In this document: piece after piece, positions 23,459 through 33,424 of the stretch
Layout: the number at the start of each line of letters is the position of its first letter
Numbering within the stretch: position 1 is the stretch's first letter
DNA from: Polychytrium aggregatum
Taxonomy: Eukaryota > Chytridiomycota > Chytridiomycetes > Polychytriales
NCBI RefSeq assembly: GCF_025602895.1
Contig: NW_026516251.1
Location: forward strand, 62,001-126,000
Direction: 5' to 3'
Length of the DNA: 64,000 bases
The notes under the pieces: generated by a model
Databases searched by the model: none
What the model was told of the DNA's origin: nothing
What the model saw: only the letters and a program-made list of their open reading frames with translations
Translations under genes and position numbers: made by a program

Positions 23459-24444
23459 TCAAGGCTTGAATCGGTGCTCCGAGTCGAACGGGTTCCAGCT
23501 GTGGACGACCGGATCCTCGTTGCTGATGACGGGGCGGCCTGATCGGCTCTTGGTGGGGCCGCGGCTCGAGGTTCCCAGCAGCGTCGAGATCTTTTCATAA
23601 ACGGCACTGGCGGGGAAGCGCTTCAGCGGGAAGCGCTTCTCGATGCCGTTGGCGTAGACGGCCACGACCTCGGGCGGGTTGCTGACCCGGGGCTGGACGG
23701 CAAACTCGACGTACTTGTATTTCTGTGCCAGCGATGTGAGCCGTGTCTTGATGAACTCGACGGTGCCCTTGGAGTCGCCGCCGTAGCCCATGCGCGGATG
23801 ATCGTAATAGATGTGCAGCTTGAGCAGTTGCGGAACAAAGGCTCCAGAGCCGTTGCGGGTTCGCGAGCCCAGATCCTGGTAGTGGTTGAGAATGAGATTA
23901 GGATTGAGATTAGGGTTGGGATTGAGATTAGGACTGAGAAAGGAGAAGTGGCAATTGGGCATTGGGCATCGGTAGGCGATCCGCGCCATTAGGCTGTGGC
24001 ATTGGCGACGAGATCGGTCATAGCAGGCAAGGATTGAGCGTCGATCGCTGGGGCACTACTGCGATTGCACCGTTCGCAATGCTCGCGATCATGGCGGAGT
24101 CGGCTGCCGTCGCAATATACGCCAGCGACGACCGATCTCGATCGCCCATATGCTGATCCCTCCATCCAATTTTGATGCTGCCAGGTCCTCTTCGACGTTG
24201 TGCTGTGTTGTATTTGGCTGCGTCGTCCTCGGATGTGGGTCTCCGTCTTGTGTCGGTTTCTCTCGCTCTCATACTCCCGCCGTTTCACTCATTCCCTTCC
24301 CCCCCCATCCACTCCCTTCCACCGGGCTGAGATTGGTAAAGGCGATGTGCCTTGGGTTCATTGGCGTACCTTCTCGGGAATAAGATTTTTCTTGAGACCG
24401 GCCTCGGCCAGTCGCTCAATGTACTTTAGCGGTGCAAAGCGCAT
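23459..24444 (-). CDS. MRPL51: Mitochondrial large ribosomal subunit protein mL43 (MRPL51 family)
   Basis: A mitoribosome structural protein. Two exons, 24444-24370 and 23875-23459, join in phase 0 to 163 aa. Exon 1 encodes a short basic N-terminus ending LKKNLIPEK. Exon 2 gives the L51/S25/CI-B8-type fold: RNGSGAFVPQLLKLHIYYD, GGDSKGTVEFIKTRL, YVEFAVQPR, PPEVVAVYANGIEKRFPLK. This layout (GAF start, G-rich turn, FIK..L, VxV-YxNG) is that of mL43. The intron is 494 bp and contains an ATTAGG-like, telomere-resembling stretch near 23895-23940. The start is set by the splice phase and the family N-terminus. Confidence 0.85.
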
Positions 24445-24510
24445 GGTGTATGTGTGGAGGATCGACCCGATGATCTGGTGTTGTGTATTTGTGTGTGCTT
24501 GCTCGACTGT

Positions 24511-24555
24511 TAGATTGCTCGATTGCTGGATTGCTGGATTGCTGGATTGCTCGAT
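24511..24555. repeat. 8-bp tandem repeat (GATTGCTG), about 5 copies
   Basis: Visible units GATTGCTC and GATTGCTG in a row, just upstream of the mL43 gene. Confidence 0.75.
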
Positions 24556-25325
24556 CGCGTGGATGCAGATGTCCTCTATGAGCAGTAAGCGGGGCACCCT
24601 CAAGAGCAAGTGATTCCACAGGACGGATTGGTGCTGGTTCACTTGGCTGTCCCCAGGAAAACGCAAAACAGAGAGAGAAAAAAAAAGATGGATCGGTCAT
24701 GTGTTTGCCGGGCGACACAGAACGGACGAGGCCCCCTGCGAGAAGGTCCTCGCTTGAACGAGGGCGTCCCCTCGTCTCGCGCGTTGTGGTCTGGTCTCGG
24801 CAACCCGCTGCTTCATGGCCTCATGCGGCGGCTTCGAGCCCAGCAAACTCATGGCAAAGTGTGTGGGAGAGATGCAGATCGACAGACGCAGGCTGAATAA
24901 CAAGCCACTGACGAGCACAGAGTCAGCACTGGTGCATTTGGCTGTGCCGCATCTGATTTCCATGGTGTATTCGTTCGAGCGGCAACCAGTGAATCTGTAT
25001 CCAGCTCGCTCCCACGCCATCAGGGAAGAGAGGAGCTGTACTTCCAGTGGCGTTCCGGAAAAAACCCCTCAGGGACAATGTCGCCTTTTCTTTGGTATCA
25101 GAGGCCTGGATCCTGCTGATCATCTGCAGACTGCTGTGGGCCTTGCAGCCTTGCGACTGCTTCCCGTCCTGGCAGGCAATCGGTTAGCTTCTTTGGGTTG
25201 TGAGCATCATTTGAATGCACTCGGTCGATTTCCTGTAATATCTCGACATCAAGATAGCCGAGTCGAGTGACTCAATCCACCTGCATTCTGCTTGGGCATG
25301 CCATTTGTTCATGACGGGGGGGGGG

Positions 25326-25395
25326 TGTATTCAGGATCCAGAAAAACAGCGACAACTCGGACCCCGAAACAGAGTGTCCCGTTTCAGTTTTGGGT
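25326..25395 (-). mobile_element. Short transposon relic with both ends (copy A), about 70 bp
   Basis: The left block TGTATTCAGGATCCAGAAAA resembles the reverse complement of the Fanzor element's right end and the MITE right end. The right block ACAGAGTGTCCCGTTTCAG resembles the reverse complement of the left end. So it is a tiny reverse-oriented end-to-end derivative, preceded by a run of nine G. Confidence 0.6.
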
Positions 25396-25400
25396 ACGCT

Positions 25401-28400
25401 CTACATCTTCAGAGCGAGCCCGATTGCAGCCCGATGCTGGTCGTCGGTCTTGCGGCCAATCGTCTCCAGTGACTTGTGCGCAACGAGCGTGCGTGTGTCG
25501 CCAGCGGGCAGCACAAACCAAATGGTATCGAATGCCACTTTAAACTTGCTCTCGACAACGTCCCAGCCGACCTCCACGACAGTGCCTTGGGCCTTGAGCC
25601 ACAGTTTCAGCACTGTCGATGGGGCGTCGATCGACTCGCCGTCGTCCTCTACCAGTGTAAACTCGCCAAAGGACGTGTCGGCCTCGGGTGACGGGAAGAT
25701 CCAGACGGTTCGTTCGGTGTCTTGCTCGACTTGAATGGGGCGGGTCACTCGGCCAAGGGGAACTAGCGACCCAGAGCGAGCAAACAAGGCCCCGTGCTGC
25801 TCCAGAGGGACCTGGACAACAGCATTCGTACCGCTGGCGTAGGTCTTGCCACTCCAGACATCGAACCAGACCTGGCCGTGCTCCAGTCGAGGCAAGTACA
25901 CCGATGATTCCCGCTGTCCCTCGGTGCAGACCGACGACACCAACAGAGCCGGCCCGAGCATAAAGTTGAACGACTCGTCCCAGCAGCTGGGGTCCTGGGC
26001 AAAGTCGAAGATCAGTGGACGGATCACAGGGCGGCCGGTCTTGTGGGTCTCGACATGGAGCGAGTAGAGGTAAGGAATCAGGCGGTAGCGGAAGCGTATG
26101 GCGTCGCGGATGATGTGAGTGACCTGGGGGGAGTCAGACGCACCAGAGTGGTTAATTCGGGAATGCGATGCTCAAGGAGACCAGGACTCGAGCATTGTGG
26201 AATTCAGATGGGATACAGGGACCAGCTGGCGAGGCATATCAGGGCGACCAGTGGCATCGTGGGGCACTACTTTGGAGAGGACAGCAGCGACCGCGGCACC
26301 CAGATACAGCATGCGCACCGTATTTCCCCACGCCAAGCGCTGTGCATCCAATAACATGCAAATCCAGCATGTCTTACCTCGGGGTACATCCACGGCTCCG
26401 TCACGCCTTCTTGTTTCCACGAATGGATGCAGAAGCGAGGATGGAAGATGCCATTCTGGACCCAGCGAACCAGCAGCTCTGGCCCAGGCTGGGGCCCGCA
26501 GAATCCTCCGACATCGTGACCATACCCCATCGGCAGAGCCGAGAGCCCGCAGCTCAGTCCCATGGGGATGTTGTGCTTGAGCGTGTGCCAGCTTGTGGCG
26601 TTGTCGCCGGACCAGGTTTGGACGGCGTAGCGCTGGACGCCAGGACAGCTCGAGCGGGTGATGAGAAAGGGTCTTCGAGACGGAGCGTGCTCGACCATGG
26701 CTTCGAATGATGCCGCCGCCATGAGCAGAGTCTGCAGGGGCCGGCCGGTCTCGCCCACAGTGAGGCGTCGGTCAGCGGAGCCGCCGGCGCGCAGAGCGAC
26801 ATAATCGCCATCGTCTGGGAGGGCAAACTCGTTGTTGTCATTCCAGATGCCGACGATACCCAGATCGAGCAAGCTGCGCACACCGGCTTTCCAGATGTCG
26901 AGAGCGCCTTTGCTGGTGAAGTCAAAGTAGCTTCCGAGGCCCGAGTCGCCTGCTCCGGAGCTCCAGAGTCGTGTTTCGGCCGGGCCGCTGCCCTGTGAAT
27001 TGCAACCGATCAGCGACACTCAGCGGCATCCGCGACGCCAAGTTGGTCCACATTGACGCAGTCGATGCCATGCAGTCGGTGCCAGGTCGCCAACGCCTCG
27101 ATTGCAAATGAGTTTGAGACGAACACTCCGAACACTCTGAACACTCCGAACACTCCGAACACTCTGAACACTCTGAACATTCCGAACACACGGTATCGCT
27201 GGTGGAATGGCGGCCGGAGGCCACGGCTTACCGAGTGATGCGTGATATAGGCCCCGCTCTCCTTGCCCGACTGATAATCAGGATGGTTCTTCAGAAACCA
27301 TGGCTTGACGTTGGCAGCGATACGGATGCCGTGCTTCAGCATGGTTTGCACCATTCCTCTAGGGTCCGGGAAGCGACGACTGTGTGTGATGAGTGGCATT
27401 TGAGTCGATTGGACAAGAATTCTCATTCTGGATGAAAGGCACAGTCGCATCCAGAATGCCAATGCTGTCAATCGAGACAGGAGCCGGGGCAGGACTTACT
27501 TGTTCCAGGTAAAGACATTCCGACATCCATCCGATGGGCTCACTGGATCGAGGGTGGTTCCAGGGGTGTTGGGTGTCGTCATTGCCAGTTGATGGAGCGC
27601 CGAGGCGGGATTCAGGACAGGGTTCATGGCAAGTATGTTGCGGTTGAACATACGCAGACGAGAGCGGTCAGAACTAGCCAGTGGGCCAGCGCAACATGAC
27701 AGGCGGCAGACGGAGCGTGGAAATGCATGAGTCTGAGTCGTTCTATTCACAGTCGTTCTGGTCGGCCAAAGCACATGGAAACGCACCGGTGTATCCAGAT
27801 GATAGGTGCATCAGATCGCAAGGAATGTCGTGCTCCTGGCATTTGCGCGGAAAGTCCTCCAGGAGAGCTTGGGCGTTCTCGGCATCGGCGTATCCCATCG
27901 AGCTGGCGAGATAGCCCAAGGCAAAGCGAGGGATCAGGGCCGGTCTCCCAACCAGCTGGGCGTATCGCTCGACAACGTTTTGGAGGGCTGGCTGGGTCGG
28001 TGCGGCGCTGTGGGCAGCGCCAGAAATGACGTAGTAGTCGAGCGGTCCGTAGTCGGACCGATACACATTGTAGGAGCCCCAAAAGGCGTCGATCTCGCTG
28101 CCAAAGTCGATGGCGCCGGCACTCAGGTTGTCGTAGTAGAGGCCAAAGGCAAAGGGATCCTGGTGTGGGGTGCGGGCTTGCTGGTCGTGATCGAGGAGCA
28201 TGGTGATGTAGAAGGGACAGACCTTGTAGAGCGGGTCGGTAGACTCGGCATTGTAGCCCAAGGCGTCCATGTCCTCGAGGCGGAAGCGCTTGCCGTTGAG
28301 GGCCAGCGGGCCGGAATGCTCGCCGAGGCCGAAATAGCGGTGGATCGGGTTGCGCTTGGTGTAGTGATAGACGCCTCCATCCAGGCTGCGTTCGAACGGA

Positions 28401-28852
28401 TAGCCGCGGAAGGCCAGATCTTCGAGGAATGGGGTGTCGCCGCCCGAGCGAGACAGATCGAACCATCGAAGAGTCAGATCGCCGTGGTGGAGGGTGCATT
28501 CGACGCGAATGAGATCGGTCGAGAGGCTTGCAGTCCTGCCGGATACGATGGCGGCCTCATGGCGAGTTGGCTTTGGGCAGGGAAACAGATCGCCAAGCTG
28601 GGTGCGCGGAAGGCCAGGGGCGGTTCGAGAGGACTTGACGGATGCCCCGGCTTGGGGAACAGGCAATCCGTTGACGACAAAGGTCGGGCTGGACGAGTCG
28701 GCACGGCTGGTTGGGGGGAAGTGGGTGACCCGCACGAGGTGGTGGTCGAGAACCTGGACGGTCACGACGCTGCCTTCGGGGTTGCTGAAGACCAGCTTGC
28801 CGGGGTCGGGGTCGGCAGCGAGGCCAAAGTTTCCAGGGATGACTTGCTTCAT
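25401..28852 (-). CDS. GH31 family alpha-glucosidase, probably intracellular
   Basis: A glycoside hydrolase releasing alpha-linked glucose (or xylose) residues. Five exons, 28852-27787, 27542-27500, 27379-27232, 26992-26378 and 26123-25401, close in frame to 864 aa. The N-terminal beta domain contains YFGLGEHSGPLALNGKR. The barrel has DLMHLSSGYT, FTWNNRRFPDP, the nucleophile Asp471 in GIWNDNNEF, the acid/base Asp549 in TWSGDNATSW, then MGYGHDVGGFCG and HPRFCIHSW. A C-terminal beta domain follows (EFTLVEDDGES). No signal peptide is visible (start MKQVIPGNFG), so a cytosolic enzyme is inferred. The NDNNE nucleophile motif is typical of neutral alpha-glucosidases; the true substrate is not determinable. 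Intron 3 has a 9-bp minisatellite. Confidence 0.93.
27121..27189. repeat. 9-bp minisatellite (GAACACTCY) in GH31 intron 3
   Basis: Seven to eight head-to-tail units GAACACTCC or GAACACTCT, wholly inside the intron 26993-27231 of the GH31 gene. Confidence 0.85.
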
Positions 28853-29026
28853 GGAGAATTAGTGCGAACGACAGGAAGGCCGACGGTGCAGTCTCGGCGG
28901 CGGCAGATCAAGGCAGACGGAGTTGGATCAAGGGAGATCGAGTCGGATCCCGGCTTGCATGTCGCCGATGGCATTGCGCGGCGGTCATGCTCAAATCGGA
29001 GCCGCGCGGCCCGCCGAGGCCGAAGG

Positions 29027-29236
29027 TCATCGTTTCGTCCCGTTGAGAGCTTCTCGCGCATTCTGCAGCACTTCCACCGCTCTTAGGAGACCGGGGATGA
29101 GCTTCCGTCCTGCTGCGTTGCGAATGCGCAAAGCCAGGGAACGCTGCTCTGGGTCGCGTGGCGTGCCAGCGGCCATGATGCTGGGTCGGAGGTGGCGCTG
29201 CAGTCTCGTCACCCGCTCGGAGAGTGCATCGTTCAT
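29027..29236 (-). CDS. Small hypothetical protein, 69 aa
   Basis: An open frame with a clean start (MNDALSERVTRLQRHLRP) and stop, predicted largely helical and strongly basic (IRNAAGRKLIPGLLRAVEVL). It lies 174 bp upstream of the GH31 start on the same strand. It reads more like protein than its neighbours in other frames, but I recognise no family and it could be chance or an exon of a larger gene. Confidence 0.35.
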   Translation of the reverse strand: MNDALSERVTRLQRHLRPSIMAAGTPRDPEQRSLALRIRNAAGRKLIPGLLRAVEVLQNAREALNGTKR

Positions 29237-30179
29237 GCTGCCGCTGATACGACGAGAGATTCAGACCGCTGCCGAGTTGGGAGCTCGATATGAGGACAAT
29301 ACATCATCAGATCGGATGGAACGATGGCAGGAGGGTACATGGAACGATGACAGGAAAACACATGGAACAGTGGAAGGAGAACACATGGAGCAATGGAAGG
29401 AGAACACACCCAGCGAACACAAGCAACTTTCTCCCCCTCACCAACATGAGCACATGGAGCGTACCTCCAACCAGTAGGAAAGAACGTCCCCCCCCCCAGC
29501 CAGCGCGGAAAGAGCATTCCCAGGCGGCAATGCTTCTGGCGACAATCCATCATGCGCCGCCCGTCCACAAGCGCTGAGACCCACTCCCCCCCCGTCACCG
29601 GTGCACCAGCCCGACCAGGCTTTTGGATAGACAGCGAGCGCCTCTGCGCCTGGGTCAGCGGGCGCAGAGGCAGCCGGCCGCCAAGTGCTGGCGCAGACCG
29701 GCGGGACACGGAAGCGCATTCGGCAACGGCAACGGCAACGGCAACGGCCACGACGGCCCGAGACAAGCAAATGGAAGCGATGGTCCTTCGATGCACCTGT
29801 ACGCCGTTGGTGCGGCCAGCTGACAAGCAATCAGCAAACAATCCAGCAGACACTCCAGCAGACAATCCGATTCACCAATCCATCCAGTTGTCGTGATGTC
29901 CCACGGGCCGACCACCGCTTTCATGGCCGCGCGCTCCTCGGCCAGCGGCGCGCCCGGCCAGTCGCAAAATTCCCGAGGGCCTCGCCCGCCGCCCACGCCC
30001 GCGGCGGCTCAGTGCGGGCGCCGCGAGGGCGTCTGGGCGCTGTGGGCGGGCGTCTCCCAGCCGGCGCGGCTTCGGCGGCCTCGCGTCGGCTGTGGGCCAC
30101 AAAGGACATCTGCCACGGCGCCTCCTGGCCCAGCGCCGATCTGCCATGGCGAGACGCAATTGGCAACAGCAACGACAAC

Positions 30180-30219
<40 letters not shown>

Positions 30220-30786
30220 ACGACAACAGCAATGCCAATGTCAATGATATTGATAACCCCCCCCCCGCGGTGATATTACAATCCGGGCGATATCGCAGCC
30301 CAAGGCCGGTACAAGTGCTGGAGAACAATCCTCCATCGCGCATCAGTCCATCGAGCCGATCCCATCCACCGATCCCATCCCGTCCCATCCCGTCCTGTCT
30401 CGCCCTGCGACACCGCCCGCGGCGCTCTCGGCTCGCGTTCGCAGTCGGCACTCGGCGCCTTGATGGCTGTCGCTGCTGCTCGCCGTTGTTGGCGCTGCGT
30501 CGGCGCCGCTGCCGTGTTCCCGCTGGCTACCCCCATTGTCCTGCACGGCCTTCCCACTGCCCGCACTTCCATATAAGCCGACCCCAGGCCTGCTCCTCCC
30601 CGCTGTCTTCGTTCCTTCCCAAGGCTCAGCTCCGTCGTCTCAACTTACCCTCTGCTGTCGTCTGGGCCCTCGCTTCTGAACGTCGCCTGTGTCTTTGGGA
30701 ATCCTCTTACAACCAGCCACTACTCTCTGTTTGCTCAGTCTCTATCCAACTACCTTCCACTCACCCGCTCATCCCTCCCGTCCGCC
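29237..30786. other. Intergenic region upstream of the secreted-protein gene
   Basis: Contains imperfect repeats of CATGGAACRRTGRMAGGARAA (about 29320-29405), a GGCAAC run (about 29714-29742), a CAG run (about 30180-30216), and a TATA-like ATATAAG at 30571. The long open frame on the plus strand is GC-bias noise. No gene supported. Confidence 0.4.
30571..30577 (+). promoter_or_regulatory. TATA-like element of the secreted-protein gene
   Basis: CCATATAAGCC, about 215 bp before the start codon, followed by a CT-rich leader as in strongly expressed fungal promoters. Confidence 0.45.
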
Positions 30787-32933
30787 ATGCACACTTACCT
30801 GTGGACCTCTGCCGTGCTTCTTGCCGCCGTCGCCCCCTCGGTTACCGCCGTCAATCAGCTGGCTGTCCTCCAAGCCAGTACCGCCGCCGCCGGAACCGCC
30901 ATTCCCAACTTCAACCTCAACCAGTTCCCCGTCTCCAACTCTCAGTTCTGCCGCCAGATCTTCCAGGAAAACCGTGCCGTCCAGGCCTCCAATGGCTCCC
31001 AGATCAAGACGGGCGCCTGCTCATCCACGCCCATGGGACAGATCCCCACCTTCAACAACATGGTCTCCACTCTGATCACCAACCCCGTTGCCGGTGCGAC
31101 CCTCAACGCTGCCGTCGACAACACCGTCACCATCGATCTCCTCAACATGGCCACTGGTTTCTTCGATGGTCCGTATCCCCCTGATGTGTTTGCTGGTGCT
31201 GGAGCCAGGGCTGTGTCGAGTTGATTGCACCCGGCCCTGGCACCATGACAGCATCATCGAGCCACTGCCTGGTGATTGCAACTTCGCGTCGCGCATCAGC
31301 TGCGCCTCTTCCAGTGTGTCCATGTACTCATCTCCGCCAACTGCTCCCCATGCCCCCGCCCCGTTCACTTGCGCAGATCCCCAGCAGCAGTACTACATCT
31401 TCCCCCAGTCCCTTAACAACCAGGGCAACATTCAGGGACACAACCACATCACCATCCAGACCCTTGCCGTCAACGCCGCCCCTGATCCGCGTGCCTTTGT
31501 CTTCTTCAAGGGTCTGAACCAAGCCTCGCCCGATGGCCGTACTCTCTCCGTGACCGTCCCGGCCGGTACCTTCAAGGTCAACGGTGTCCACCGAATCTGC
31601 TCTCTGGCGGGTACCTTCTCTCATCAACCTGTGGTTATGCCCGTCGCTCAGCGTGGTGCCCAGGTGAGCCCCATTGCCCAATGTGCCTCCCGTCTGCATT
31701 CACACAGCGTAAAAAGTGCCATGTACAGCGGCTGGACTGTCACTGGTGCTGATATATTCCTTTCGCAAATAGGATGACTGTATTCGTATCATTGTTAAAA
31801 ATGCTGGAGGCAACACCGGCAACAACAACGGTAACAACAACAACAATGGCAACAACAACAACAACGGTAACAATGGCAACAACGGTAACAATGGCAACAA
31901 CGGTAACAATGGCAACAACGGTAACAATGGCAACAACGGTAACAATGGCAACAACGGTAACAATGGCAACAACGGTAACAATGGCAAGAATGGCAACAAC
32001 GGCCGCAACGGAGGACGAGGTCGTGGCAACGGCCAGAACAATGGCCAGAATGGCCAGAACAATGGCCGCAACGGCCAGAACAACGGCCAGAACGGTCAGA
32101 ACGGTCAAAACAATGGTCGCAATGGCCAGAACAACGGTCGCAACGGCCAGAACGGTCAGAACGGCCAGAACAACGGTCGCAACGGTCAAAACGGCCAGAA
32201 TGGTCAGAACAACGGCCAGAATGGTCAGAACAACGGCCAGAATGGCCAGAACAATGGCCGCAACGGTCAGAACGGTCAAAACAATGGTCGCAATGGCCAG
32301 AACAACGGCCAGAACGGTCAGAACGGTCAGAACGGCCAGAACAACGGTCGCAACGGTCAAAACGGCCAGAATGGTCAGAACAACGGCCAGAATGGTCAGA
32401 ACAACGGCCAGAATGGTCAGAACAACGGTCAGAACAACGGTCAGAACGGTCAGAACGGTCAGAACGGTCAAAACAATGGTCGCAATGGCCAGAACAACGG
32501 TCGCAACGGCCAGAACGGCCAGAAGGGTCAGAACGGCCAGAACAACGGTCGCAACGGCCAGAATGGCCAGAACAACGGTCAGAACGGTCAGAACGGTCAG
32601 AACGGTCAGAACGGTCAGAACGGTCAGAACGGTCAGAACAACGGTCGCAACGGTCAAAACGGCCAGAATGGCCAGAACAACGGCCAGAGATTTAGTCAGA
32701 ACGGCCAAGATCAGTTCACCAGCAACTTTGCCCAATCCAACCAAGGCAACTCTGCTGACAACTCTGGCAGCTTCTCTGGCGACTTTAGCGGCAGCTTCAA
32801 TGGCAATGCCAACGGTGATTTCAGCGGTGATTTCAATGCCAACTCGTTCTCTGACCCCTCATCGCAGTCCTCTGGCTTCGAGGCAAGCGCCAACTTTGGT
32901 GATGGTTCCGACTACATTTACTTTGTGAACTAA
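30787..32933 (+). CDS. Secreted protein: conserved fungal domain plus Asn/Gly/Gln-rich repeat array
   Basis: Three exons, 30787-31168, 31377-31663 and 31773-32933, join in frame to 609 aa. A clear signal peptide (about residues 1-21, TSAVLLAAVAPSVTA) is followed by a globular domain with conserved Cys (FCRQIF, KTGACSS, RICSLAG, DDCIRI) and the segments NMVSTLI, GHNHITIQ, FVFFKGLN and QPVVMPVAQRGAQ. I know this domain from secreted proteins of basidiomycetes and chytrids that databases often mislabel as ribosomal protein S17; its function is unknown. From about residue 235 a low-complexity array of about 295 residues follows, first GNN/NGNN, then NGQNGQNNGRNGQ. A Ser/Gly/Phe/Asp-rich tail (about 80 aa) ends in YIYFVN. 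Wall or matrix location is an inference. Confidence 0.85.
31795..32690 (+). repeat. Coding minisatellite (Asn/Gly/Gln/Arg codons)
   Basis: About 900 bp of 9-bp-based units (AACGGTCAG, AACGGCCAG, AACAACGGT, CGCAACGGT) with higher-order duplications near 32070-32200, 32240-32370 and 32440-32560. The whole array stays in the frame of the secreted protein. Confidence 0.9.
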
Positions 32934-33424
32934 GCCCCCCCCCTCCACGGCTCCTCCCGCTCTTTCTTCCATAATGCACTACGGTTAATTTTTTATTCTT
33001 CCACTCGAGCGTCCCATTCTTCCCACTTTTTTTTCTTAGTGTACACATTTGTTTTGTGGTCGGCTCCTCCAGTAAACCATATGCTGAGCATATAGAGCGT
33101 TCGCAGTGAACGACGGGATCGTCCTGCTTCGAGCACATTGGTTCGCTCTCTTCTGGGTCCTGAATACACACATTCATTCGCTCTTCCTGCGATCGTTGTC
33201 AATGCACCAAGCCCAAGAGTCAACGACTCTGCAGCGCTGCAAAATGGGTTGTAGTTCGGTGGCCAGCTGGATCGACTTCTCATTCCACACCCAAGAGGAG
33301 GAGGAAGATCCACAACAGGACCCATACTGGCTGACTCGATTTGGAGTTCGAGCGGCAGGCATTCCGGATGTCTCGTTCCGCAGGAGCTATTTTATTCGGA
33401 TCTCCTGTCATCCCGGAGTCCGCC
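32934..33424. other. Convergent intergenic region
   Basis: T-rich 3' flank of the secreted-protein gene, then a degenerate transposon-end block at 33143-33170. No gene. Confidence 0.4.
33143..33170 (-). mobile_element. Transposon-end fragment (copy D)
   Basis: The reverse complement reads TGTGTATTCAGGACCCAGAA, matching the first block of the relics at 25326 and 23184. The second block is not found nearby. Confidence 0.4.

Larger units (their letters stand above)
24445..25400. other. Intergenic: mL43 upstream, GH31 downstream
   Basis: Contains an 8-bp repeat (24511-24555), two diverged copies of a segment around GTGCWBTTGGCTGT (near 24632 and 24930), and a transposon-end relic (25326-25383). 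The open frames have no recognisable domain. It may be decayed mobile DNA. Confidence 0.35.

Noticed and set aside
27010-27224. Frame with repeated Cys-Ser-Glu on the minus strand within the GH31 gene
   Set aside because: It lies in an intron: splicing 27232 to 26992 restores the GH31 sequence, and the repeat is the 9-bp minisatellite.
29233-29865. A 210-codon minus-strand frame with an Ala-Val run
   Set aside because: The run comes from a GGCAAC repeat on the other strand, and no domain or splice context supports it.
29685-31184. A 499-codon open frame on the plus strand upstream of and overlapping the secreted-protein gene
   Set aside because: Composition is Arg/Ser/Pro/Gln-rich from GC-rich repeats, it has no domain, and it overlaps the well-supported signal-peptide gene in another frame.
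31740-32928. Long frames on both strands across the Asn-rich array (Val/Leu/Thr-rich on minus, Thr/Arg/Val-rich on plus)
   Set aside because: They are alternative-frame readings of the 9-bp coding repeat; only the frame continuing from the upstream exons is consistent with splicing.
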